Shown one piece after another: positions 10,704 through 18,166 of a DNA stretch of 64,000 bases (positions are counted from its first letter, which is position 1; each line of letters opens with the position of its first letter). The DNA comes from Myxococcales bacterium (GTDB lineage: Bacteria > Myxococcota > Myxococcia > Myxococcales > JAKAPL01). The notes beneath the pieces are model-generated. The model had not been told where the DNA came from, made no database searches, and saw nothing but the letters and a program-made list of their open reading frames with translations. A program made the translations under genes and the position numbers. The stretch lies in NCBI GenBank assembly GCA_021783235.1, contig JAJXUD010000010.1, positions 21,995 through 85,994 of the forward strand, written 5' to 3'.

Positions 10704-11560
10704 GGCGATCCTCGAAGGTGCGCAAGGCCTGGGTCTGTGGGTTCGGCCGCCGAGTCATCGAAGCGGCGCTTGAGGCGGAGGTACTGCCGGTAGCTGTCGG
10801 CGAGCCCCTGGGAGCTCTGTCCCGCCTCGGCGAGTCGGGCGTCGAGCAGCCGCTGGACGATGCCCTGGACCTCGTCCTCGGTGAGGCCGGTCACGCCGGC
10901 GAGCTCGGAGGCGGGCACTGGGTCGTAGCGCTGGCCGAGGTCGAGGTAGCAGAGGTAGTCCTCGATGTCTGGGTCAGGGGCGAGAAAGCAGCTCGGCGGC
11001 TCACCCCCGACGATGCCGGCCCGCCGGAGCTGGCGCTCGATCTCCTCGGCCTCCCGCAGCGAGACACCCGCGAGCGTCGCCACGTAGGGCGCGCCGAACT
11101 CGGCGGGGAGCTGGCGCCGCCGGTCGGGTGCACCGCGGGCGAGGCCGCGCACGAGCTCGAGGGCCCTCACCGCACCGTTCGCGGTGAGGAACGCCCCGAT
11201 CTGCCGGTCGGCCTCGCGCAGCCGCGCCGAGAGCTTGCGGAGGACGCGCAGCGCGATCTCCCCGTTCGAGCGGACCATCTGCTCGAAGACGGAGCGGTCC
11301 AGCTCGAGCGCCACGGTCGGCTCCTCGGCGGCCGCGGAGGCGGTCCGCGGCAGCCCCTCGAGGGCCGCCATCTCGCCGAGCAGCTCGCCCGGGCCGAGCG
11401 AGGCGATCTTCACCTCGATGGCGCCGATTCGGCGGAAGACGCGCACGCGCCCGGACTGGATGACATACATCGAGGCGCCCGGATCGCCCTCCTCGAAGAG
11501 CCGGGCCCCGGTCTCGAGCCGGCGCGCAAAGCGCTCCATGGGTTGGGCGGTCTCGGCCAT
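10700..11560 (-). CDS. Cyclic nucleotide-binding (Crp-like) protein
   Basis: The 286-residue protein has an N-terminal cNMP-binding beta-barrel (LFEEGDPGASMYVIQSGRVRVFR, then LGPGELLGEMAALEGLPRTA). After a linking helix there is a segment resembling a winged helix-turn-helix (ATLAGVSLREAEEIERQL), then a second HTH-like stretch (PASELAGVTGLTEDEVQGI). It is longer than classical Crp/Fnr proteins (about 210-230 residues) and its DNA-binding part is atypical. It may therefore be a cNMP sensor acting on its partner rather than a conventional regulator. It is coupled to the downstream TPR gene by a 4-base overlap. An extended -10-like TGCTAACCT lies 15 bases upstream of the start. Confidence 0.75.
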   Translation of the reverse strand: MAETAQPMERFARRLETGARLFEEGDPGASMYVIQSGRVRVFRRIGAIEVKIASLGPGELLGEMAALEGLPRTASAAAEEPTVALELDRSVFEQMVRSNGEIALRVLRKLSARLREADRQIGAFLTANGAVRALELVRGLARGAPDRRRQLPAEFGAPYVATLAGVSLREAEEIERQLRRAGIVGGEPPSCFLAPDPDIEDYLCYLDLGQRYDPVPASELAGVTGLTEDEVQGIVQRLLDARLAEAGQSSQGLADSYRQYLRLKRRFDDSAAEPTDPGLAHLRGSP

Positions 11561-11681
11561 CTTTGGGACGCCCCGAGGTTAGCATCGCTCCCGTTCCCCG
11601 ACAACGCGCACCGGGGGAGCGCTGGATCGGCAAACCTTTCGGATTCCGGGCAACTTGTGGTACGAGGGCCACGCCCCACCC

Positions 11682-13052
11682 ATGCATGCGATGAAGGACA
11701 CTTCCTCGGACGCCCCGGACGTCCTGATCCTCGGCGGCGGCCTCGCCGGCCTTTCGGCCGCGTTGCATCGTGGCGCCGCCATGGGCGCGCGCCCCTACCG
11801 GATCGTCGAAAAGGCGGACCGGGTCGGCGGCTTCTGCCGGACGGAGGTCCGCGACGGCTTCCTTTTCGACGAGACCGGCCACTGGCTCCACCTGCGCGAT
11901 CCCACGATCCGCGCCCTGGTGCTGCGGCTGCTCGGCGACAACCGCGTCGAGCTCCGTCGCCGCGCCCGGATCTACCAACACGGCCGCTTCACACCCTACC
12001 CCTACCAGGTGAACACCCACGAGCTGCCGCCCGAGGTGGCCGCCGAGTGCGTCCTCGGCTTCATCGAGGCGCAGCTCGGCCCAGGGGGGGCGGCGCTGCG
12101 CGCGAGAGAGCCCGAGACCTTCGGCGACTTCATCCGGCGCCACCTCGGCGAGGGCTTCGCGAAGCACTTCATGTTTCCATACAATCAGAAGCTCTGGACG
12201 GTGCATCCGGACGAACTCGTCGCGAGCTGGTGCGGCCGCTTCGTCCCGCGCCCGACGCTCGAGGAGGTGGTGCGGGGCGCCATGGGCATCGTGAGCGAAG
12301 CCGGCTACAACTCGACCTTCCTCTACCCACGCGAGGGCGGCATCGAGGCCCTGCCGCGCGCCTTCGCCCGTGAGCTCGATGGGCCGATCGACCTGGGCGT
12401 CTCCCCGGTCGAGATCGACTGGAGGGCGCGCCGGGTCCGGCTTTCGGATGGTCGAATCCTCGCCTACGGGGCGCTCGTCAACACGATCCCGCTCCCCGAA
12501 CTCGTCCGAATCTGCCGCGACTGCCCCGAGGAGGTGCGTGCTGCCGCGGGCCGGCTCAAGGCGACCGTGGTCACCTATGTCAACGTGGCGGCGCGGGGCG
12601 AAGGCCCGGCCCACCACTGGGTCTACTTTCCGGAGGCCGAGTTCCCTTTCTACCGGGTCGGCTCCGCGAGCGCCGTCTACCCGGCCCTCGCGCCGCCGGG
12701 CGCGCGTAGCTTCTACGTCGAGTTCAGCCATCGCGGCGAGCTCTCTCCCTCCGTGGCCGAGGCGCAGGCGATCGACGGGCTCCTGCGCTGCGGGCTCTTG
12801 CGCTCGCGCGACGAGCTGCTCTTCGCCTTCGCGCGCGAGATCCACGGGGCCTACGTCATCTACGACCGCGAGCACGGTCCGGCGAAGAAGGCCGTCCTCG
12901 ACTTCTGCGCCGCCGCGGGCATCGAGACCTGCGGTCGATACGGCAACTGGGAGTACGGTGGAATGGAAGACGCGATCCTGGGCGGCAAGGCGGCGATGGC
13001 CCGAGCGCTCGAGCGGCTCTCCGCCGCGCCCAAGACGGCCGGAGGGATCTGA
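11682..13052 (+). CDS. FAD-dependent oxidoreductase (amine oxidase / protoporphyrinogen oxidase-like)
   Basis: This protein of about 456 residues opens with a Rossmann FAD-binding motif (VLILGGGLAGLSAALH) followed by the acidic VEKADRVGGFCRT. It contains FPYNQKLWTVHPDELVASWCGRFVP and GYNSTFLYPREGGIEALP, a pattern of FAD oxidoreductases often found in surface-polysaccharide clusters and related to UDP-galactopyranose mutase and PPOX. The ATG at 11682 is used; a TTG at 11655 and an ATG at 11691 are alternatives. The stop abuts the start of the glycosyltransferase (TGAATG), so the two probably act in one glycan or lipid pathway. The substrate is unknown. Confidence 0.8.
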   Translation: MHAMKDTSSDAPDVLILGGGLAGLSAALHRGAAMGARPYRIVEKADRVGGFCRTEVRDGFLFDETGHWLHLRDPTIRALVLRLLGDNRVELRRRARIYQHGRFTPYPYQVNTHELPPEVAAECVLGFIEAQLGPGGAALRAREPETFGDFIRRHLGEGFAKHFMFPYNQKLWTVHPDELVASWCGRFVPRPTLEEVVRGAMGIVSEAGYNSTFLYPREGGIEALPRAFARELDGPIDLGVSPVEIDWRARRVRLSDGRILAYGALVNTIPLPELVRICRDCPEEVRAAAGRLKATVVTYVNVAARGEGPAHHWVYFPEAEFPFYRVGSASAVYPALAPPGARSFYVEFSHRGELSPSVAEAQAIDGLLRCGLLRSRDELLFAFAREIHGAYVIYDREHGPAKKAVLDFCAAAGIETCGRYGNWEYGGMEDAILGGKAAMARALERLSAAPKTAGGI

Positions 13053-13763
13053 ATGGCGCCCAAGGTCTCGGTGGTCATCCCGGTCTACAACGAGGCAGCC
13101 ATCCTGGGCGAGGCCGCCGCGGAGCTCTCCGCGAGCCTCGAGAAGACCGGGTGGGACTGGGAGGTTCTCTTCGCGGAGAACGGCTCGGTCGACTCGACGC
13201 CGCAGATCCTCGAGGGGCTCGCGCAGGCGAATCCGCGGTTTCGCTCGCTCCACGAGAGCGAGCCGAACTACGGCAGGGCGCTCCGGCGGGGGATCCTGGA
13301 GGCTCGCGGCGACTACGTCATCTGCGAGGAGATCGATCTCTGCGACGCGACCTTCCACGCGGACGCGATGCGAATCCTCCTCGCCGGCGAGGCCGACATG
13401 GTGGTGGGCAGCAAGGCCGCCCCCGGGGCGCGGGACGAGCGGCCCGCGGTCCGGCGCGCCGGGACCCGCGTGCTCAACGGCCTTCTCCGCGCGTCGCTCG
13501 GCTACCGCGGCACCGACACCCATGGCCTCAAGGCCTTCCGGCGCGAGGCGCTTCTTCCGGCCACCAACGCCTGCAAGGTGGAGCGCGATCTCTTCGCGAG
13601 CGAGTTCGTGGTTCGTGCCTACCGAATGGGGGCCGACGTCCGCGAGATCCCGGTCGCCATCCGCGAGAAGCGGCGACCGAGCGTCCACCTCTTCCGGCGG
13701 GTGCCGAACGTCCTCAAGAACCTCGCCCGGCTCGTCTGGGTGATTCGCATCCAGGGCGAGTGA
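13053..13763 (+). CDS. Family 2 glycosyltransferase (dolichyl-phosphate-mannose synthase-like)
   Basis: The 236-residue soluble GT-A enzyme begins with VSVVIPVYNEAAILGEA, the nucleotide-sugar-binding start of family GT2. It continues with FAENGSVDSTPQIL and NYGRALRRGI, as in DPM1/ArnC-like polyprenyl-phosphate transferases. An acidic segment (EEIDLCD) stands in place of the usual DxD. There are no C-terminal membrane helices, unlike ArnC. The ATG directly follows the stop of the FAD oxidoreductase, giving a two-gene operon. Transfer of a sugar to a lipid carrier is inferred from the family; donor and acceptor are not known. Confidence 0.85.
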   Translation: MAPKVSVVIPVYNEAAILGEAAAELSASLEKTGWDWEVLFAENGSVDSTPQILEGLAQANPRFRSLHESEPNYGRALRRGILEARGDYVICEEIDLCDATFHADAMRILLAGEADMVVGSKAAPGARDERPAVRRAGTRVLNGLLRASLGYRGTDTHGLKAFRREALLPATNACKVERDLFASEFVVRAYRMGADVREIPVAIREKRRPSVHLFRRVPNVLKNLARLVWVIRIQGE

Positions 13764-13844
13764 CGGTCGGAGGGGGGCCCCGGGGCTCCCCGTCTGGCCG
13801 GAGCGATGGAAAGGCACGGGAGCGCGTGCTACTGCCTCCCGCCC

Positions 13845-14909
13845 ATGACTCCCTTCGACCCGAATGCCGCCGCCGCTCCCGGATCCGGAGCGTACGGCCT
13901 CACTCAGACGCCCGACGAGGCCCGCGTCGTGCTCCTCCCGGTCCCCTTCGAGGCAACGACCTCCTACGGCGGCGGCACCTCGCGGGGACCCGCGGCCATC
14001 CTCGAGGCCTCGCGCCAGGTGGACCTCTTCGATCTCGAGACGAAGCGGCCCTACGAGGCCGGCATCGCCTGGCTTCCCGAGCGGCCCGAGATCGCCCGCT
14101 GGAACGACGAGGCCGTGGCGGCGGCGCGCCCGATCATCGAGGCGGGGGGAGCGGCGGGCTGGCCCGATCTCGCCTCGGCGCTCGCTCGCGTGGACGCCCT
14201 CTGCGAGAAGACGCACGCGCTCGTGCGCGAGGAGGCCGCGGCGTGGATCCGGCGTGGGAAGCTCGTCGGCACCGTGGGGGGCGACCACTCGGTCGCCTTC
14301 GGCGCCATCGCCGCCGCCGCGGAGGCGCATCCGGGGATGGGCATTCTCCACCTCGACGCGCACGCCGACCTTCGCACTGCCTATGAGGGCTTCGCCTGGT
14401 CGCACGCCTCGATCATGGAAAACGTGACGCGAAGGCTCTCGGCGGTGGCGAAGCTCGTGCAGGTGGGGCTTCGCGACCTCTGCGAGGAGGAGCAGGCGCG
14501 CATCGACGACTCGCGCGGTCGCATCGTCGCCTTTCACGATGCGCGGCTCGCCGAGGAAGAGCTCTCGGGGACCCCATTTTCGCAGCTCGCCTCCCGCGTC
14601 GCCGCGGAGCTGCCGCACGAGGTCTACCTCTCGTTCGACATCGACGGCCTCGACCCCTCGCTCTGCCCGAACACCGGTACGCCCGTGCCCGGTGGCCTCT
14701 CGTTTCGCGAGGTCTCGTTCTTGCTGCGCGCGGTCGCCCGCGCGGGCAAGCGGATCGTCGGCTTCGATCTCACCGAGGTCTCCCCTGGGCCGGGGAAGGC
14801 CGAAGGCGGCAGCCGCGAGGCGTCCGAGTGGGACGCCAACGTGGGGGCGCGGCTGCTCTACAAGATGATCGGCTGGGCACTCGCCAGTCAGTCAATCTCG
14901 AACGAGTAG
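13845..14909 (+). CDS. Ureohydrolase (agmatinase/arginase family)
   Basis: This 354-residue protein carries all binuclear manganese motifs of the ureohydrolase fold: GGDHS near residue 145, LHLDAHADLR near 170 and SFDIDGLDPSLCPNTGTPVPGG near 265. Enzymes of this family remove urea (or formamide) from agmatine, arginine, formiminoglutamate or related guanidines. The sequence (ISYGGGTS-like entry TSYGGGTSRGPAAILEASRQVD) is nearest to agmatinase-type proteins, but the substrate cannot be fixed by eye. The ATG at 13845 is preferred over 13806. The 3' end overlaps the convergent TonB gene by 22 bases. Confidence 0.85.
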   Translation: MTPFDPNAAAAPGSGAYGLTQTPDEARVVLLPVPFEATTSYGGGTSRGPAAILEASRQVDLFDLETKRPYEAGIAWLPERPEIARWNDEAVAAARPIIEAGGAAGWPDLASALARVDALCEKTHALVREEAAAWIRRGKLVGTVGGDHSVAFGAIAAAAEAHPGMGILHLDAHADLRTAYEGFAWSHASIMENVTRRLSAVAKLVQVGLRDLCEEEQARIDDSRGRIVAFHDARLAEEELSGTPFSQLASRVAAELPHEVYLSFDIDGLDPSLCPNTGTPVPGGLSFREVSFLLRAVARAGKRIVGFDLTEVSPGPGKAEGGSREASEWDANVGARLLYKMIGWALASQSISNE

Positions 14910-15631
14910 ACGTAGCGAATCTCGGTCGCCACCGCCTTCCCGGCGAAGCGCGCCGGCTTGAAGACGAACTTGCGGACCGCCGCCACGGCGGCCTCGTCGA
15001 GCCCGTGGCCGGGGCCCGAGACCTTCTTCACCAGCGCCACCTTGCCCTCCTGGTCGACGGTGAGCATGAGGACGACCTCACCCTCGACCCCGGCCTTGCG
15101 GGCCTCGGGCGGATAGGGCGCCTTCACCTCGGTGACGAGCACGGGCAGCTCGGCGACCTGGTAGGGCGGGACGTACTTCGGTGCCCAGTAGGGCCGCGAG
15201 GCGGTCTGTGGCGACGGGGCCACGCGGGGCGCCTCGCCATAGAGGCTGTTGCCGACCGGCGCGGCGACGTCGCTCGCGGCGACGGTGGACTCGAGGCTGA
15301 CGCCGATGTGGATCGGCGCGGGCGGCCCCGGGTGCGGCGCCGGCTTCGCATTCGGTGGCGGCGGCGCCGATGGAGGCGGGAGCTTCGGCGGCGGCGGCGA
15401 ATTCTTCGGCGCGGGGCGAGGCGCGCGGGCCGACGGTACGACCCGGGGCGGCGGCTTCGGCGGCTCCGGCCTCGGCGGCGGGGCCGAGCGGATCTCGAGC
15501 TCGACCGTGGTGTCGCGCCGCGGCGCCGGGCGGCTCGCGGCGCGCACGAGGAAGAGGAGCGCGACGCCGTGGAGGGCGAGCGACCCGAAAAGGCCGATCG
15601 AGAGCCGGGAGAGATTGCGCGTCCGCGCCAC
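14888..15631 (-). CDS. tonB: TonB energy-transducing protein
   Basis: The 247-residue protein has one N-terminal membrane anchor (LSIGLFGSLALHGVALLFLV), including the Ser/His-type anchor pattern of TonB. A long Pro/Lys-rich periplasm-spanning linker follows, then a C-terminal TonB domain (YPPEARKAGVEGEVVLMLTVDQEGKV...FKPARFAGKAV). It links ExbB/ExbD proton-motive work to outer-membrane receptors. The GTG start at 15631 is the only one that retains the anchor. It is the third gene of exbB-exbD-tonB. No TonB-dependent receptor is encoded in this window. The C-terminal domain separates it from TolA. Confidence 0.85.
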   Translation of the reverse strand: MARTRNLSRLSIGLFGSLALHGVALLFLVRAASRPAPRRDTTVELEIRSAPPPRPEPPKPPPRVVPSARAPRPAPKNSPPPPKLPPPSAPPPPNAKPAPHPGPPAPIHIGVSLESTVAASDVAAPVGNSLYGEAPRVAPSPQTASRPYWAPKYVPPYQVAELPVLVTEVKAPYPPEARKAGVEGEVVLMLTVDQEGKVALVKKVSGPGHGLDEAAVAAVRKFVFKPARFAGKAVATEIRYVYSFEID

Positions 15632-15651
15632 GGTGCGTGGCCTCGCCGCCG

Positions 15652-16107
15652 CTACGGCGCCCCGGTCGCTGAGGAGGGGGGGGGCGACGTGGGGGACTCC
15701 TCGCGCTCGACGTCGAGCGCGAACTTCGAGAGCCCCTCGCCCTTGAGGAGGTCGATGGCGTGGACCACCGCGCGGTGGCGGCTGTCCTGGTCGGCCGCGA
15801 TGACCGCCTTGACGTCGGGATCCTGCGCCTTCGCCTCGCGCACCTTGCGGACGAGGTCCGCGTCGGCGGCGGGGACGCCGTCGACGACGAGGCTGCCGTC
15901 CTTCAGGATGACGACCATCAGCGTCTTGCCGACGGTCTCGCCGCCATGCGCCGCCTTGGGCAGGTGGACCGGGATCGTCTGGCGGACGATGTAGGTCGCG
16001 GTGACCATGAAGACGATGAGGAGGACGAGGGTGATGTCGACGAGCGGGGTGACGTTGATGCCGCTGATCATCTCGTCGTCCGCCCCTTCCTGTGCAGTGC
16101 CGGCCAT
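15652..16107 (-). CDS. exbD: Biopolymer transporter ExbD/TolR
   Basis: The 151-residue protein has the ExbD/TolR layout: a short cytoplasmic N-terminus, one transmembrane helix containing the protonatable aspartate (INVTPLVDITLVLLIVFMV), and a periplasmic domain with HLPKA. It partners ExbB in the proton channel that powers TonB. The start lies 3 bases after the exbB stop and 20 bases separate its stop from the tonB start. The Ser/Pro-rich tail (SPTSPPPSSATGAP) is longer than usual. Confidence 0.9.
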   Translation of the reverse strand: MAGTAQEGADDEMISGINVTPLVDITLVLLIVFMVTATYIVRQTIPVHLPKAAHGGETVGKTLMVVILKDGSLVVDGVPAADADLVRKVREAKAQDPDVKAVIAADQDSRHRAVVHAIDLLKGEGLSKFALDVEREESPTSPPPSSATGAP

Positions 16108-16110
16108 GCG

Positions 16111-16779
16111 TCAGGCTCCTTGCACGGCGCGTGGGCGAGCGCCACCGGTGGCCTCTCCGGTGGACTTGAGGTGGGAGACGAGCGCGTGGCCGAGCGTGTT
16201 CGTGCGGCCCGTGATGGTCTTGAGCCAGCGCTGGAAGCCATTGAAGGCGACGACCGCCGGGAGCGCCACGAAGAGGCCGACCGCCGTGGCGACGAGCGCC
16301 TGCGAGATGCCGGCCATCACCGTCTGTGGGCCCTGCGCCGCCTGGCCCGGGGCTGCCTGGGCGAGATCCTGGAAGGCGCGGACGATGCCGAGAACGGTGC
16401 CGAGCAGGCCGACGAACGGCGCGTTGTTGCCGAGGGTACCGAGAAAGGCGAGGAAGCGCTCGTAGTGCATCCGCTGCCGCACGATGCCGCCCTGGATGAC
16501 CTCCTCGACGGCGGCGGGGCCGCGGGGCGCGGCCTCGAGGGCAGCGCGCAGGACCTCCCCCTCCATCCCGCGGGCCTTCGCGAGCCGCTCCTTCGCGGCG
16601 GCAACGTCGCCCGAGTGGAGCAGCCCCGCGAGTTCGTCCACGCTCGAGATGCCACGCAGGCCGAAGTAGGCGAGCCGCTCGAGCATGATCGCGACCGAGA
16701 GGAAGGAGAGCGCGAGGAGGAGGTAGAGGATCCAGTCCTCCCCGATGAGCGTGAAGCGCAAGAGCGTCTGGGTCAGCAC
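16111..16779 (-). CDS. exbB: MotA/TolQ/ExbB proton channel protein
   Basis: The 222-residue protein has three predicted membrane helices: one N-terminal (WILYLLLALSFLSVAIML) and two in the MotA_ExbB domain (NNAPFVGLLGTVLGIVRAFQ and GISQALVATAVGLFVALPAVVAF). These hold the conserved glycine- and alanine-rich channel motifs. It is the first gene of exbB-exbD-tonB and starts with GTG. A good sigma-70-type promoter and a perfect FNR-type box lie upstream, so oxygen-responsive control is plausible. Confidence 0.9.
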   Translation of the reverse strand: MLTQTLLRFTLIGEDWILYLLLALSFLSVAIMLERLAYFGLRGISSVDELAGLLHSGDVAAAKERLAKARGMEGEVLRAALEAAPRGPAAVEEVIQGGIVRQRMHYERFLAFLGTLGNNAPFVGLLGTVLGIVRAFQDLAQAAPGQAAQGPQTVMAGISQALVATAVGLFVALPAVVAFNGFQRWLKTITGRTNTLGHALVSHLKSTGEATGGARPRAVQGA

Positions 16780-16823
16780 GGAGAGCTCCGGAGCCGCTGC
16801 GAACGGCGATGGGCGCGGCGTTT

Positions 16824-16852
16824 CGTTTAGCCTTCGCCTCTGGGCGCGTCAA
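16824..16852 (-). promoter_or_regulatory. Putative exbB operon promoter
   Basis: Read on the minus strand, TTGACG (16852-16847) and TAAACG (16829-16824) are separated by exactly 17 bases. The predicted start near 16817 leaves a leader of about 38 bases before the exbB GTG. The FNR-type box lies about 63 bases upstream of this start. Confidence 0.5.
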
Positions 16853-16873
16853 CCCGATGATGGGCGGAGGTGT

Positions 16874-16887
16874 TTGATCAGGATCAA
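16874..16887. promoter_or_regulatory. FNR/Crp-family operator (perfect TTGAT-N4-ATCAA)
   Basis: TTGATCAGGATCAA matches the FNR consensus at all ten specified positions and sits in the 209-base divergent region between exbB and the Cys-rich lipoprotein. Its centre is about 63 bases upstream of the predicted exbB transcription start and about 82 bases upstream of the predicted lipoprotein start. Both are class I activator distances. Confidence 0.6.
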
Positions 16888-16926
16888 CACGCGGGCCCGC
16901 GCGCGTCAGCCCGCGCCTCACAACGT

Positions 16927-16956
16927 TTGACCCACCCGAGCGGCTGCCTGTAAGTT
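16927..16956 (+). promoter_or_regulatory. Putative promoter of Cys-rich lipoprotein
   Basis: TTGACC and TAAGTT are separated by 18 bases, and the predicted start near 16963 gives a leader of about 26 bases before the ATG at 16989. Confidence 0.45.
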
Positions 16957-16988
16957 TCCCGGCGTTCCACTCGATCGAGGGCCTCCTC

Positions 16989-18158
16989 ATGCGCCAGACG
17001 CTTCTGCTCGCCACTCTCTTCAGCGCCCTCGCGGGGGCCTCCCTCGCCTGCCGCCCGGCGCCGGCCTCCGTGGTGGACGCCGGGCCGCAGGTGGCCTGCT
17101 CCACGAGCGCCGACTGCCTGACGGCGCTCGACGGGGGCGAGTGCGTCGACGGCTACTGCGCCTTCTGCGCCCAGGCCACCGACTGCCCGATCGGCGAGAC
17201 CTGCGTTGCGGGAAGCTGCGTCACCCCGGACGGCGGGGCCGGCGGCACGAGCGGTGGCTCGAGCGGTGGGACGACCACGGGCGGCACGACCGGCGGGACC
17301 AAGATCACCTGTGGCCCGAGCGACGGCGGCCTACCTGCTGGGCAGTGCGTGACGAGCTACGACTGTCCGCCCACCCAGGCTTGCGTCTCGGGTCGCTGTG
17401 CGACCCCGCCCTCGACCTGCCACGGCAACAACGACTGCATCTGCACGGAGGTCTGCTCGGGCGGCAGCTGCGCGCCGAAGTGCGCAAAGAACTCGGACTG
17501 CCCGACCTCGAGCCCCTTCTGCTACCTGCCGAACGGCGTCTGCGGCCCCTGCACGAACAGCGCGGAGTGCGGGACGGGCCAGGTCTGTACGGGCGGCCTC
17601 TGCCAGTCGTCCAGCGGCGGGAGCTGCAACGCGAGCCATTGCTGCAACAACGGCGACTGCCCGCGCTCGGCGCCCGTCTGCAACGCGGGGAGCTGCGGTC
17701 CGTGCGCCTCATCGACCTCGTGCAGCCAGGGCTACGTCTGCGCGGGCGGGCAGTGCGTCCTGCCGGACGGCGGCACGGGCGGCTGCGGCGCGGGCTGCAC
17801 GGGTGGCCTCATCTGCTCGAACGGCCAGTGCGTGACCCCCTGCTGCTCGACGCCGTGCGGCTCGCCCTCGGTCTGCGACCAGGGCAACAGCTGCACCTGC
17901 ATCTGCCCGCCCAACTGCGGCGGGAGCTGCCCCTCGGGCACGACCTGCGACACGACGAGCTGCAGCTGCGCCTCGGTCGGCGGGACCAGCGGCGGGATCG
18001 GCGGCTTCCCCGACGGCGGCGGCCTCCCGGGCAGCTGCTTCTCGAACGGCGCCTGCGGGAGCTGCCCCTCGGGGCAGTCCTGCGTCTGCCCCTTCGGCGA
18101 CGCCTGCAACGGGACGCTCAGCTCCTGCTCGATTCTCGGGCTGGGCTTCTGCCAGTAA
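16989..18158 (+). CDS. Cysteine-rich lipoprotein
   Basis: The 389-residue secreted protein has a lipobox at Cys21 (ASLAC). It then consists of serial short modules of the type C..(D)CP.....C..G.C, separated by Gly/Ser/Thr-rich spacers (GGTSGGSSGGTTTGGTTGG). Such 'tryptophan-poor, disulfide knot' lipoproteins are abundant in myxobacteria and have no known function; outer-surface display is likely. It is divergent from exbB with an FNR-type box in between and sits 8 bases upstream of the transporter start, so the two may be co-transcribed. Confidence 0.8.
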   Translation: MRQTLLLATLFSALAGASLACRPAPASVVDAGPQVACSTSADCLTALDGGECVDGYCAFCAQATDCPIGETCVAGSCVTPDGGAGGTSGGSSGGTTTGGTTGGTKITCGPSDGGLPAGQCVTSYDCPPTQACVSGRCATPPSTCHGNNDCICTEVCSGGSCAPKCAKNSDCPTSSPFCYLPNGVCGPCTNSAECGTGQVCTGGLCQSSSGGSCNASHCCNNGDCPRSAPVCNAGSCGPCASSTSCSQGYVCAGGQCVLPDGGTGGCGAGCTGGLICSNGQCVTPCCSTPCGSPSVCDQGNSCTCICPPNCGGSCPSGTTCDTTSCSCASVGGTSGGIGGFPDGGGLPGSCFSNGACGSCPSGQSCVCPFGDACNGTLSSCSILGLGFCQ

Positions 18159-18166
18159 AGCGTCCC

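Noticed and set aside
14888..15631. TolA instead of TonB
   Set aside because: The C-terminal YPPEARKAGVEGEVVL...FKPARF pattern is the TonB domain, and the Pro/Lys linker fits TonB better than the helical TolA linker.
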